Part shown: piece after piece, positions 7,812-14,900 of the stretch
Layout of the letters: every line of letters begins with the position of its first letter
How positions within the stretch are numbered: the first letter of the stretch is position 1
Assembly (NCBI RefSeq): GCF_946480385.1
Contig: NZ_CAMLJP010000107.1
Span: 1 to 21,858, forward strand
DNA length: 21,858 nt
Origin: an uncultured Azospirillum sp.
GTDB taxonomy: Bacteria > Pseudomonadota > Alphaproteobacteria > Azospirillales > Azospirillaceae
Reading direction: 5' to 3'
Made by a program: the position numbers and the translations under genes
The notes under the pieces: model-generated
What the model saw: the letters and a program-made list of their open reading frames with translations, nothing else
Database searches by the model: none
Told to the model about the DNA's origin: nothing

Positions 7812-7839
7812 CCGCTTTCACACCGGAGAAAATCCTGAG

Positions 7840-8538
7840 ATGACCGACTACGTCTTCACCCCCGCCGCCATCCCCGCCGCCCCCGTCCGCGGCAGCGACG
7901 CGCTGTACCCGATCAACCGCATCTTCTGCGTCGGCCGCAATTACGAGGCCCATGCCCGCGAGATGGGGGTGCAGGTCGACCGCGAGGCGCCCTTCTACTT
8001 CACCAAGTCGCCCGGCACCTATGTCCCGACCGGGGCGACCGTCGCCTATCCGCCGGCGACCGAGAACTATCATTACGAGATGGAACTGGTCGTCGCCATC
8101 GGGAAGCCGGCCTTCCGCATCGCGCGGGAAGAGGCGCTGGACGTCGTTTACGGCTACGCCTGCGGTCTCGACATGACCCGGCGCGACCTGCAGCTCGCCG
8201 CCCGCGCCAAGCAGCGGCCTTGGGACATCGGCAAGGATTTTGAAGACTCGGCCGTGCTGTCGGAGATCGTCCCGGTGGCGGAGTGCGGCCACCCGACCAG
8301 CGGCACGCTGGAACTGCGCGTCAACGGCCAGACGAAGCAGTCCACCGACCTGACCCTGCTGATCTGGTCGGTGCCGGAGCTGATCGCCCACCTGTCCACC
8401 CTCTATCACCTGCAACCCGGTGACCTGATCTACACCGGCACGCCGGAGGGCGTCGGTGCAGTCGTGTCCGGCGATGTGATCGAAGGGTCCATCGCCTCGG
8501 TCGGCTCCATTGCGCTGACCATCGGCGAGCGGGCCTGA
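7840..8538 (+). CDS. nagK: Fumarylpyruvate hydrolase (FAH family)
   Basis: This 232-residue metal-dependent hydrolase cleaves fumarylpyruvate to fumarate and pyruvate, the last step of the gentisate pathway. It is a single fumarylacetoacetase C-terminal-type domain. IFCVGRNYEAHAREMG and PFYFTKSP lie at the entrance. The metal ligands are HYEMEL (E80, E82) and GLDMTRRD (D111). IGKDFEDSAV follows, and the C-terminal signature is YTGTPEGVGAV. The ATG at 7840 has GGAGAA at 7824-7829. It follows the isomerase by 28 bases, so both are expressed together. The length fits NagK rather than the two-domain FahA. Confidence 0.9.
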   Translation: MTDYVFTPAAIPAAPVRGSDALYPINRIFCVGRNYEAHAREMGVQVDREAPFYFTKSPGTYVPTGATVAYPPATENYHYEMELVVAIGKPAFRIAREEALDVVYGYACGLDMTRRDLQLAARAKQRPWDIGKDFEDSAVLSEIVPVAECGHPTSGTLELRVNGQTKQSTDLTLLIWSVPELIAHLSTLYHLQPGDLIYTGTPEGVGAVVSGDVIEGSIASVGSIALTIGERA

Positions 8539-8547
8539 TCCGGGGGC

Positions 8548-8575
8548 GGGGCGGAGGAACGCGGACCTCCGCCCT
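8548..8575. terminator. GC-rich hairpin between convergent genes
   Basis: GGCGGAGG (8550-8557) pairs perfectly with CCTCCGCC (8566-8573), extended by one G-C and one G-T pair. It lies between the convergent ends of the fumarylpyruvate hydrolase (stop 8538) and the esterase (stop 8600). It has no U tract in either direction, so it may be a weak bidirectional terminator. Confidence 0.4.
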
Positions 8576-8599
8576 GCCCTTCCAGGGCGCCCCGGACCG

Positions 8600-9934
8600 T
8601 CAGGCCGACGCGGTCCGCAGCCGGTGTTCCAGGAAGAAGCGCATCATCTCCGCCGTGGCGTCCGGACCCTGCGGGTCGGTGTAGGAGCCGGCGGCGCTCC
8701 CGCCCGCCCAGGCATGTCCGGCGCCATGGATGGCCCACTGCTCGCACAGCGTCCGGCCGGCCGGGTCGGTGTGCAAGGTTCGGCTGTAGGAACGCCGGCC
8801 GGGGGCTTCGCCGTGTTGCACCTCGGTGCCGATGCCGGCGGCAGCGGCCGTCGCCCGGGCGGCCACCTGATCGCCGTTTCGCGGGTGGACGGTGGTATCG
8901 CGATCGCCGTGGAAGATGATGGTGGGCACCGGGTGGCCGGCACCTCCCCTTCCTGCCCCTCCCCCTGCGCCGCCTGTGGCCCCGCGGTCGCCCTGGCGCA
9001 TGGCGGCGAGAGCGGAGGGAAGGTCGTGTGCGGCGCCGGCAGGCAGGCCGGAATGCACGCCGACCGCCGCATAGAGGTCGGGGTAGGCCTCTCCCATGAT
9101 GGCCGCGGCAGCACCGCCGGCGGACAGCCCGGCAATGTAGACCCGGTTCGGGTCGATGGGGTGGTCTTGGATGATCCGGCGGGTAAGCCCGGCCAGCAGG
9201 TCGGGCTCCCCCTGTCCGCGGCGCTGGTCTTCGGGTTTGAACCAGTTCCAGCAACGCTGGGCGTTGGCCGAAGCCGGCTGCTCGGGGTAGGCGACGTAAA
9301 CACCGTGCCGCTCGGCGAAGGCGTTCATCCGGGTCCCCGCGGCGAAATCGTCGGGCGACTGGGTGCAACCGTGCAGCATCACCACCAGCGGACGCAGCCC
9401 CTCACCGCGGTTGGCCGGCACATAGAGCTTATAGGCCCGCGTCCCCGCCACCCCGCTGTGGGATGCCGTCACGAAGGACGCGCCATCCGGCAGCGGTTCG
9501 GCGGGCGGGCGCGGAGCACCGGTTCCGCCGCCCCGCAACCCCGTCGGCTGCAGGCGCGCGGCAAGGCCGCGCAGGGTCTCGCCAAGGCCGGTCCTCGCGC
9601 CCTTTCCTGAGCGGCCTCCCGGCATCTTGCCGGCCGGTCGTGCACGATCCGTGGTGTCGCTGCGAGCCTGCGGTCCGGAAGCGGCATCGAGGCGCACGAA
9701 CTCTCCCTCCAGAACAGTCGGGTCTGGTGCGGCGGCTGGAGCTGCCGCAGGTTCGGCCGCGCCCTCTCCCCGCAGCAGGCGCTGGACCAGACCGGTCGCT
9801 TCGGCGAGCCGGCCGGCCCTGGTCAGGCGGGCGACCTCGTCCATGCCGGGCGGAATGCCGGTGGGGCGTGTTTGGGACATCTGGGTGCTTTCTGGGTTCG
9901 GGTATGACGCCGGGATCGGCTCTGCGGGACGCAT
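8600..9934 (-). CDS. PHB depolymerase-family alpha/beta-hydrolase esterase
   Basis: This 444-residue protein has a catalytic domain of about 300 residues. The oxyanion segment is MLHGCTQ (187-192). The lipase box is GLSAGG (269-274, nucleophile S271). The probable acid is D346 in HGDRDTTV and the histidine is H407 in GAGHAW. These are hallmarks of the poly(3-hydroxybutyrate) depolymerase/feruloyl esterase family. The first 150 residues are low-complexity, rich in Ala, Pro, Gly and Arg, apart from a helix (MDEVARLTRAGRLAEATGLVQRLL pattern, 31-54). No signal peptide is seen, so a cytoplasmic or granule role is more likely than secretion. The start at 9934 shares TGATG with the upstream stop; an internal ATG at 9880 is the alternative, and neither has a strong ribosome site. 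The true substrate may be another ester. Confidence 0.82.
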   Translation of the reverse strand: MRPAEPIPASYPNPESTQMSQTRPTGIPPGMDEVARLTRAGRLAEATGLVQRLLRGEGAAEPAAAPAAAPDPTVLEGEFVRLDAASGPQARSDTTDRARPAGKMPGGRSGKGARTGLGETLRGLAARLQPTGLRGGGTGAPRPPAEPLPDGASFVTASHSGVAGTRAYKLYVPANRGEGLRPLVVMLHGCTQSPDDFAAGTRMNAFAERHGVYVAYPEQPASANAQRCWNWFKPEDQRRGQGEPDLLAGLTRRIIQDHPIDPNRVYIAGLSAGGAAAAIMGEAYPDLYAAVGVHSGLPAGAAHDLPSALAAMRQGDRGATGGAGGGAGRGGAGHPVPTIIFHGDRDTTVHPRNGDQVAARATAAAAGIGTEVQHGEAPGRRSYSRTLHTDPAGRTLCEQWAIHGAGHAWAGGSAAGSYTDPQGPDATAEMMRFFLEHRLRTASA

Positions 9935-10353
9935 CAGCGGATGCGGTCGGCGAGCGCCGCCTTGACGGCGGCCGGCGCATGGAGCGCGCCAAGTACGGTC
10001 AGCGAGGCGATGGTGGCGCGGGCAAGATCCGGCGACACGTCCTGGGCGATGGCGGCAAGCCCGAGGACGCGGATGTCCAGCATCCGCCCTTCGGCCTGCA
10101 CGGCTTCCAGGTCGGCGCGGCTGAAATGGCGGAGGCCCAGATCGACGCTTTTTCGCGTCACCGATTGGCGGACCACGTCAGCGTGTTTGTCGACCTGATT
10201 GCGGATGGCGGTGCGGATGAAGTCGGTGCGGTTCGAATAGAACCCCTCCTCCACCAGCAGGTCGATGTGGCCCAGGTCGACGTAGCCGAGATTGATTGTG
10301 ATCTTCTCGCTGTCACCGGCTTTCGGTCGCAGGTCTCGCGCCACGTCGCTCAT
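9934..10353 (-). CDS. CopG-type ribbon-helix-helix transcriptional regulator
   Basis: This 139-residue protein has a ribbon-helix-helix domain at about residues 16-58. A beta strand (EKITINLGYVDL) is followed by two helices (HIDLLVEEGF and NRTDFIRTAIRNQVDKH) joined by the YSNRTDF turn. The C-terminal half (HFSRADLEAV onward) is helical and probably handles oligomerisation. The ATG at 10351-10353 is chosen because it begins the conserved part; upstream ATGs at 10374 and 10482 would read through the operator-like repeat. It overlaps the esterase start as TGATG, so the two are coupled. It likely represses its own operon through the inverted repeat at 10360-10397. Confidence 0.8.
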   Translation of the reverse strand: MSDVARDLRPKAGDSEKITINLGYVDLGHIDLLVEEGFYSNRTDFIRTAIRNQVDKHADVVRQSVTRKSVDLGLRHFSRADLEAVQAEGRMLDIRVLGLAAIAQDVSPDLARATIASLTVLGALHAPAAVKAALADRIR

Positions 10354-10359
10354 GGGGTT

Positions 10360-10397
10360 CCATCCATTCACCATCTGTCTGGATGGTAAGTGGATGG
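10360..10397 (-). promoter_or_regulatory. Inverted-repeat operator upstream of the ribbon-helix-helix gene
   Basis: Two 16-base arms flank a 6-base centre: CCATCCA-TTC-ACCATC (10360-10375) and GATGGT-AAG-TGGATGG (10382-10397), matching at 14 of 16 positions. It sits 6 bases from the regulator start codon and contains repeated GATGG units. Short repeated units near the gene are typical of ribbon-helix-helix operators, so autoregulation is inferred. Confidence 0.6.
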
Positions 10398-10490
10398 CAG
10401 CTGTCCGCCGTCCAAGCCCGACCCTGATGTTTTTCGGAAAGCCGTCGGCGCGCATCTCCCACCGTCGGGAGTGGCGTGGCAAAGCGCAAT

Positions 10491-10521
10491 AAAAAAGGGG
10501 AGCGCGAATGCTCCCCTTTTT
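10491..10521 (-). terminator. Rho-independent terminator of the sigma54 operon
   Basis: AAAAAGGGGAGC (10492-10503) and GCTCCCCTTTTT (10510-10521) form a perfect 12-bp stem with a 6-base loop. On the minus strand it begins 4 bases after the binding-protein stop and ends in a run of six T residues. A T run also exists on the other strand, so it could work both ways. Confidence 0.85.
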
Positions 10522-10524
10522 CCG

Positions 10525-11739
10525 TCACTTTACGAGTGGGCAGCCGCTGGCCTTCGGATCGATGTAGGCCTGCGTACCGGGGATCTTCTTGATGATCTTG
10601 AAGTAATCCCAGGCGTATTTGGATTCGGCCGGCGTCTTGATCTGCGCCAGATACATGTCGTCGAAGACGCGGCCGTTGTCGGCGATCTTCGCCTCCTTCA
10701 TCATCATGTCGGTGACGGGCATGCTGCGCATCTTGGCAGCGACCTTGTCGGCATCGTCGGTGCCGATTTCCTGCACGGCCTTCAGGTAATGGCGGACCGC
10801 CGAATACACACCAGCCTGGTTCATCGACGGTTTGCGGCCGGTCCGTTCCTCGAACTTCTTCGACCAGGCGCGGGTCTCGTCATTCATGTCCCAGTAAAAG
10901 GAGTTCGCCAGCATCAGCCCCTGCGAGGTCTCCAGCCCGAGCGCCTTGATGTCGTTGATGTTCAGCAGCAGGCCGGCCAAGGTCTGCCCACTCTGGGGAA
11001 TGCCGAACTCGGCCGCCTGCTTGACGCCGTTGATGGTGTCGCCGCCGGCATTGGCGAAGGCCACGACGTCGGCGCCGGATGCCTGAGCCTGAAGCAGGTA
11101 GGAGGAGAAGTCGGATGCGCCCAGCGGATGACGCACACTGCCCTTGATGGTCCCGCCGAGCTGCTTGACCGTGTCGGCCGCTTCGGCCTCCAGCGAATGG
11201 CCGAAGGCATAATCGGCGGTGATGAAGAACCAGCTCTTCCTGCCCTGCTCGACCAGTGCGCGGGCGGTGGCGGAGGCGACGGCATGGTTGTCCCAGGTCC
11301 AGTGGAAACCATAGGGGCTGCAATCCTTGCCCGTCAGGTCGGTCGAACCGGGACCGGACATCAGGAACAGGCGCTTTTTGTCCCGCGTGATCCCCTGCAC
11401 GGCCAGCGCGGCGGCCGAATTCGGCACATCGGCGATCACGTCCACCTTTTCGGTATCGATCCACTGGCGGGCGAGGTTGGCGGCGATGTCCGCCTTGTTC
11501 TGGTGGTCGCCGACGATGATCTCGATCTTCGTGCCGTTGACGGCATTGCCGAACTCCTCGGCGGCCATCCTTGCGGCCACCGCCGATCCTTCACCGTTGA
11601 TGTCGGCATAGATGCCGGAGCGGTCGGACAGCATACCGATCTTGATGACAGCGTCGGACATCTGGGCCTGGGCCTGGGTTGAGGCCAAACCCGCGGCCAG
11701 CGTGGCGAAGGCGACGCCGGTGAGAAGGAACTTGCGCAT
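10525..11739 (-). CDS. Periplasmic substrate-binding protein, branched-chain amino acid ABC type (Peripla_BP_6)
   Basis: This 404-residue precursor has a clear Sec signal peptide: MRK, a hydrophobic core, then AQAQA, with cleavage near residue 26. The mature part begins IKIGMLSDRSGIYADINGEGS, the ligand-binding start of LivJ-like type I binding proteins. Later parts include ADVPNSAAALAVQGI, LFLMSGPGSTDLTG and TADYAFGHSLE. The ATG at 11737-11739 has GGGAGTG upstream. It is the last gene of the four-gene sigma54 operon, 83 bases behind the SDR gene. No permease or ATPase genes lie beside it, so it must borrow membrane components from elsewhere. Its ligand is presumably the substrate of the operon's enzymes. 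Members of this family also bind amides, aromatic acids and other organic acids. Confidence 0.88.
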   Translation of the reverse strand: MRKFLLTGVAFATLAAGLASTQAQAQMSDAVIKIGMLSDRSGIYADINGEGSAVAARMAAEEFGNAVNGTKIEIIVGDHQNKADIAANLARQWIDTEKVDVIADVPNSAAALAVQGITRDKKRLFLMSGPGSTDLTGKDCSPYGFHWTWDNHAVASATARALVEQGRKSWFFITADYAFGHSLEAEAADTVKQLGGTIKGSVRHPLGASDFSSYLLQAQASGADVVAFANAGGDTINGVKQAAEFGIPQSGQTLAGLLLNINDIKALGLETSQGLMLANSFYWDMNDETRAWSKKFEERTGRKPSMNQAGVYSAVRHYLKAVQEIGTDDADKVAAKMRSMPVTDMMMKEAKIADNGRVFDDMYLAQIKTPAESKYAWDYFKIIKKIPGTQAYIDPKASGCPLVK

Positions 11740-11822
11740 CTTTCACTCCCATTTCTGACAGTTCTTGGTGATTGGGGCGGTCGCCGGCGACGGCGCCGCC
11801 CGGAGGGACACGGCACGTGGGC

Positions 11823-12602
11823 TCAGTGGGTGGTGTAGCCGCCGTCGACGGGGAGGATCGCCCCGGTGATCGATGCCGCGGCGTCGGAACAGAGGAAAGC
11901 GATGGCGGCTGCGACCTCCTCCGGGCCAATCAGCCGGCCGGTCGGCATCTTTTCCAGGAACACCGCCTTCAGGACCTGATCCTCCGGCAGGCCGGTGACC
12001 TGCGCCTGCTGGGCGATCTGGCGTTCGATGATCGGGGTCAGCACCGTGCCGGGACACACCGCGTTGCAGGTGATGCCGTGAGGGGCGAGTTCGATCGACA
12101 CCGACTTGGTCAGGCCGATGATGCCATGCTTGGCGGCGACATAGGCCGGCTTGTGCGGGGCGCCGACCATGCCCAACACGGACGCGGTGTTGACGATGCG
12201 TCCCCAGCCCCGCTCCCGCATCGCCGGCACAGCCGCCTTGATCGTGTGGAACGCGGCGCTGAGATTGACTGCCAGCAGCAGGTCCCATTTGTCGTCGGGA
12301 AACTCGTGCAGGGCGGCGACATGCTGGACGCCGGCGTTGTTCACCAGGATGTCGATGGGGCCCAGCAGGTTCGCGGCCTCCGCCATCATGGCGCGGGCTT
12401 CCTCCGGCCGGCTGAGATCGGCGGCGGAATAGACGATCCGGGTCCCGCTCCGCTCCGCGATCTCGGCACAGGTCCGGTCGATCTCCGCACGGTCACCGAA
12501 GCCGTTGACCATCACATGGCAGCCACGGCCGGCCAATTCCCGCACGGTCGCCAGCCCGATGCCGCTGGTGGAGCCGGTAACCACGGCGTTTCTGTTCTGC
12601 AT
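11823..12602 (-). CDS. Short-chain dehydrogenase resembling 3-hydroxybutyrate dehydrogenase
   Basis: This 259-residue NAD-dependent SDR has TGSTSGIG (9-16), NNAG (88-91) and catalytic S141, Y154, K158. It resembles D-3-hydroxybutyrate dehydrogenase (BdhA) along its length (NGFGD, DILVNNAGVQHVA, AYVAAKHGIIG). Compared with the bacterial BdhA sequences I recall, Q93, K151 and Q195 of the substrate pocket are kept. However, the usual His of ASAHG is Leu143, the Trp of CPGW is Thr186, and the C-terminal GGW is GGY256. The substrate may therefore differ from 3-hydroxybutyrate. The start has AAGGA upstream. It lies 33 bases after the keto-acid cleavage gene, which usually releases acetoacetate, so acetoacetate reduction remains the natural alternative. 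Confidence 0.85.
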   Translation of the reverse strand: MQNRNAVVTGSTSGIGLATVRELAGRGCHVMVNGFGDRAEIDRTCAEIAERSGTRIVYSAADLSRPEEARAMMAEAANLLGPIDILVNNAGVQHVAALHEFPDDKWDLLLAVNLSAAFHTIKAAVPAMRERGWGRIVNTASVLGMVGAPHKPAYVAAKHGIIGLTKSVSIELAPHGITCNAVCPGTVLTPIIERQIAQQAQVTGLPEDQVLKAVFLEKMPTGRLIGPEEVAAAIAFLCSDAAASITGAILPVDGGYTTH

Positions 12603-12635
12603 CTATCGGTCCTTGATATGGGAAAACGGGGCGGC

Positions 12636-13574
12636 TCAGAACGCCACCTGATCGGCGCCCTTGAGGTGGAGCATGGCGCGCGCCTCTTCCGGGGTGGCGA
12701 CCTCCAGCGACAGCTCCTCCAGGATGCGGCGGATCTTCGCCACCTGCTCGGCGCTGTTCCGCGCCAGCCGGCCCTTGGCGAGATAGAGGCTGTCCTCAAG
12801 TCCGACCCGGACATTGCCGCCCATCACCGCGGCCATGGTCGTGAAGGGGATCTGATGCCGGCCGGCGGCCAGAACCGACCATTCGTAATCCTTGCCGAAC
12901 AGGCGGTCGGCGGTTTCGCGCATGAAGACGAGGTTGCGCTCCTCCGCCCCGATGCCGCCCAGGATTCCGAAGATCGTCTGGATGAAGAGCGGCGTCTTCA
13001 CCAGCCCGCGGTCGAGGAAATGGGCGAGGTTGTACAGATGGCCGACGTCGTAGCATTCGAACTCGAAACGCGTGCCGCAGCCTTCACCCAGATGTTCCAG
13101 GATATAGGCGATGTCCCGGAAGGTGTTGCGGAAGATGAAGTCGTCGGTGCTGCGCAGATAAGGCTCTTCCCAGTCGTGCTTCCAGTTCTTGTACCGGTCG
13201 GCCAGGGGGAAGATGCCGAAGTTCATCGATCCCATGTTGAGAGAGCACATTTCCGGTTGCGCCTGCAGCGGGGCGGCGAGCCGTTCCTGAACCGTCATGT
13301 GGAGCGATCCGCCGGTGGTGATGTTCAGCACCGCGTTGGTGGATTGCTTCAGCCGCGGCAGGAACTGCATGAACACCGCTGGATCCGGCGTCGGCTGCCC
13401 GGTGCGCGGATCGCGGGCGTGCAGGTGCAGGATTGCCGCCCCGGCCTCGGCCGCACCGACCCCCTGCTCGACGATTTCGTCGGGCGTGACCGGCAGGGCG
13501 TCCGACATGGTGGGCGTGTGGATCGAGCCCGTCAGCGCGCAGCTGATGATGACTTTCTTGCCTGATGCGGCCAT
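12636..13574 (-). CDS. Beta-keto acid cleavage enzyme (BKACE, DUF849 family)
   Basis: This 312-residue TIM-barrel, zinc-dependent enzyme belongs to the family of 3-keto-5-aminohexanoate cleavage enzyme (Kce). Family members join a 3-keto acid with acetyl-CoA, giving acetoacetate and a shortened acyl-CoA. Visible features are VIISCALTGSIHTP at the N-terminus and HLHARDP with the metal ligands H50 and H52. NITTGGS, SLNMGSMNFG and a C-terminal barrel segment GGNVRVGLEDSLYLAKG follow. The substrate differs among subfamilies (keto-aminohexanoate, dehydrocarnitine, 3-oxoadipate-like acids), and the subgroup cannot be set from sequence alone. The ATG has GGAGGG upstream. It lies between the HAD-like and SDR genes, so its keto-acid substrate is probably made by the HAD-like enzyme. 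Confidence 0.9.
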   Translation of the reverse strand: MAASGKKVIISCALTGSIHTPTMSDALPVTPDEIVEQGVGAAEAGAAILHLHARDPRTGQPTPDPAVFMQFLPRLKQSTNAVLNITTGGSLHMTVQERLAAPLQAQPEMCSLNMGSMNFGIFPLADRYKNWKHDWEEPYLRSTDDFIFRNTFRDIAYILEHLGEGCGTRFEFECYDVGHLYNLAHFLDRGLVKTPLFIQTIFGILGGIGAEERNLVFMRETADRLFGKDYEWSVLAAGRHQIPFTTMAAVMGGNVRVGLEDSLYLAKGRLARNSAEQVAKIRRILEELSLEVATPEEARAMLHLKGADQVAF

Positions 13575-13657
13575 GCAAGGCCCTCCTGTGTGTGTGTCCG
13601 CCCGTCGGAACTGCGGACGATGGAAGATTGAAAATCGCCGAGCGGCTGCGGTGGCGG

Positions 13658-14569
13658 CTACCGGCGTTCCAGGCCATCCAGCCGTTGGAGATGCGTGGCG
13701 AGGGTGGTGGCGACCTCCTCTCGCTCAGCTTCCGTCCAGGTCCGGAAACCGGCGCCCGCCTTCATGCCAAGCCGCCCCGACGCGACCAGATCGCGCAGAA
13801 GCGGCAGCGGACCGGGGCTGCGGTCGAGATCGGGCAGGACATGCTCATGAACCGCGAGGGTCAGGTCGGTGCCGACAAGATCGGCATTCTCCAACGGTCC
13901 CAGCACGGCGAGCCGCCGGCCGAAACTCGCCTTGACCACGGCATCGACCGTTTCGGCATCGCACACGCCGTTCTGGACCAATGCAATCGCCTCGCGCCAA
14001 AGCGCGTGCTGCAGGCGGTTGCCGATGAAGCCGGGAACATCTTTGCGGACATGCACCGGCATTTTCCCGATGGACGTCAGCAGGCCGATCATCGTGGTGA
14101 TGGCGGCGTCGCTGCTGTCCTGGGTCTGGATCACCTCGACCAGCGGGACCAGATAGGGCGGGTTCCACCAGTGGGTGCCCATGGCGCGGGACTTGTCGGA
14201 AAGCGGCTCCATGATCCGGGTGATCGGGATGACCGACGTGTTGCTCGCCAGAAGCGCGTGGCGAGGCGCGGCCGCTTCGATGGCAACGACGATGCGTTGT
14301 TTGAGGGCGAGATCCTCCGGCACCGCCTCGATGACGATGTCGGCGCCGGCAACGGCACCCACCAGCGTTTCGTGCAGGTCGATCAGGTCGGCGGCCGCGA
14401 TGTCTTCGCCCAAAAGCTGCAGATTGCGGCGGACATGGGCGGGAATGGCGGCCCGGCGTTCGGCATCGGGTTCCTGGATGGCGACGCGATGTCCGGCGGT
14501 GGCAAAGGCCTGTGCGATCCCGTGCCCCATCAGTCCGCCGCCGATAATCGCGATGCGCTGGTTTGTCAT
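13658..14569 (-). CDS. 3-hydroxyacyl-CoA dehydrogenase-like / 3-hydroxy acid dehydrogenase
   Basis: This 303-residue NAD-dependent enzyme has the Rossmann motif IIGGGLMGHGIA (8-19), acidic E33 for NAD, and the 3-hydroxyacyl-CoA dehydrogenase catalytic set: S112 in SNTS, H133, E145 and N184 in PGFIGNRLQHAL. The usual HFFNP around the catalytic His is HWWNPPYLVPLVEV here. The Trp-rich form recalls family members acting on free hydroxy acids, such as L-carnitine dehydrogenase, more than classical CoA thioesters. The C-terminal helical domain is shortened but complete. It is the first gene after the sigma54 promoter, with about 110 bases of leader, and its likely product is the 3-keto acid cleaved by the next enzyme. 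A GGGGGA site lies 13 bases before the ATG. Confidence 0.87.
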   Translation of the reverse strand: MTNQRIAIIGGGLMGHGIAQAFATAGHRVAIQEPDAERRAAIPAHVRRNLQLLGEDIAAADLIDLHETLVGAVAGADIVIEAVPEDLALKQRIVVAIEAAAPRHALLASNTSVIPITRIMEPLSDKSRAMGTHWWNPPYLVPLVEVIQTQDSSDAAITTMIGLLTSIGKMPVHVRKDVPGFIGNRLQHALWREAIALVQNGVCDAETVDAVVKASFGRRLAVLGPLENADLVGTDLTLAVHEHVLPDLDRSPGPLPLLRDLVASGRLGMKAGAGFRTWTEAEREEVATTLATHLQRLDGLERR

Positions 14570-14689
14570 GGCGCGTGCATATCCCCCTTTGCCTGACCTG
14601 AAGCCTGTGCGCGCCCACCCTGTCCTGCCAATGTCCGTAAGATCGCGAGGCGGATTGTTCGTGTGGCGCGCATTTTGGAAGGGATGGAT

Positions 14690-14705
14690 AGCAACGCGCG
14701 TGCCA
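14690..14705 (-). promoter_or_regulatory. Sigma54 (-24/-12) promoter of the keto-acid operon
   Basis: On the minus strand the sequence TGGCACGCGCGTTGCT matches the sigma54 consensus TGGCACG-N4-TTGC[AT] at every defined position, with GG and GC at the required distance. It is 120 bases upstream of the first operon gene, and transcription should start near 14678. The rest of the 331-base gap (14570-14900) holds an AT-rich stretch (14706-14740) that could bend and the 33-bp palindrome near the regulator. Confidence 0.85.
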
Positions 14706-14848
14706 CATAGATAACCAATTGAAAGGAAAGGATATATGCCGAGTGGCGTTCAGTATGCGGCGAAGCAGGATTTAGCGATCGTTGACAGTCGACTGGCGCA
14801 AAGGGCGGGACACCGCTGCAAATCGGCACTTTCGCCGTGTTCACTTTT

Positions 14849-14881
14849 CTGACAGACAATGTGCAACATATTGACAATCAG
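14849..14881. promoter_or_regulatory. 33-bp imperfect palindrome, candidate upstream activating site
   Basis: A dyad centred at 14865 has the pattern CTGA-nn-G-n-CAAT-n-TG-nnn-CA-n-ATTG-n-C-nn-TCAG, with 11 of 15 positions in each arm pairing. It lies about 145-190 bases upstream of the sigma54 element and ends 8 bases before the regulator's ribosome site. That is a normal distance for an enhancer and a good position for autoregulation. The binding role is inferred. Confidence 0.5.
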
Positions 14882-14900
14882 TGACACCAAGGAGCGTGCC

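Noticed and set aside
8600..12602. A joint PHB-mobilisation operon linking the esterase and the BdhA-like SDR
   Set aside because: A strong terminator (10491-10521) and a separate regulator and operator divide them, and the SDR belongs to the sigma54 operon with an altered pocket.
11772..13565. A 597-codon plus-strand open frame
   Set aside because: It runs antisense across two well-supported genes (SDR and BKACE), has no recognisable domain and no ribosome site.
13596..13618. GTCCGC/GCGGAC hairpin between the HAD-like and BKACE genes
   Set aside because: Only six pairs with an 11-base loop and no sign of function; too weak to annotate.
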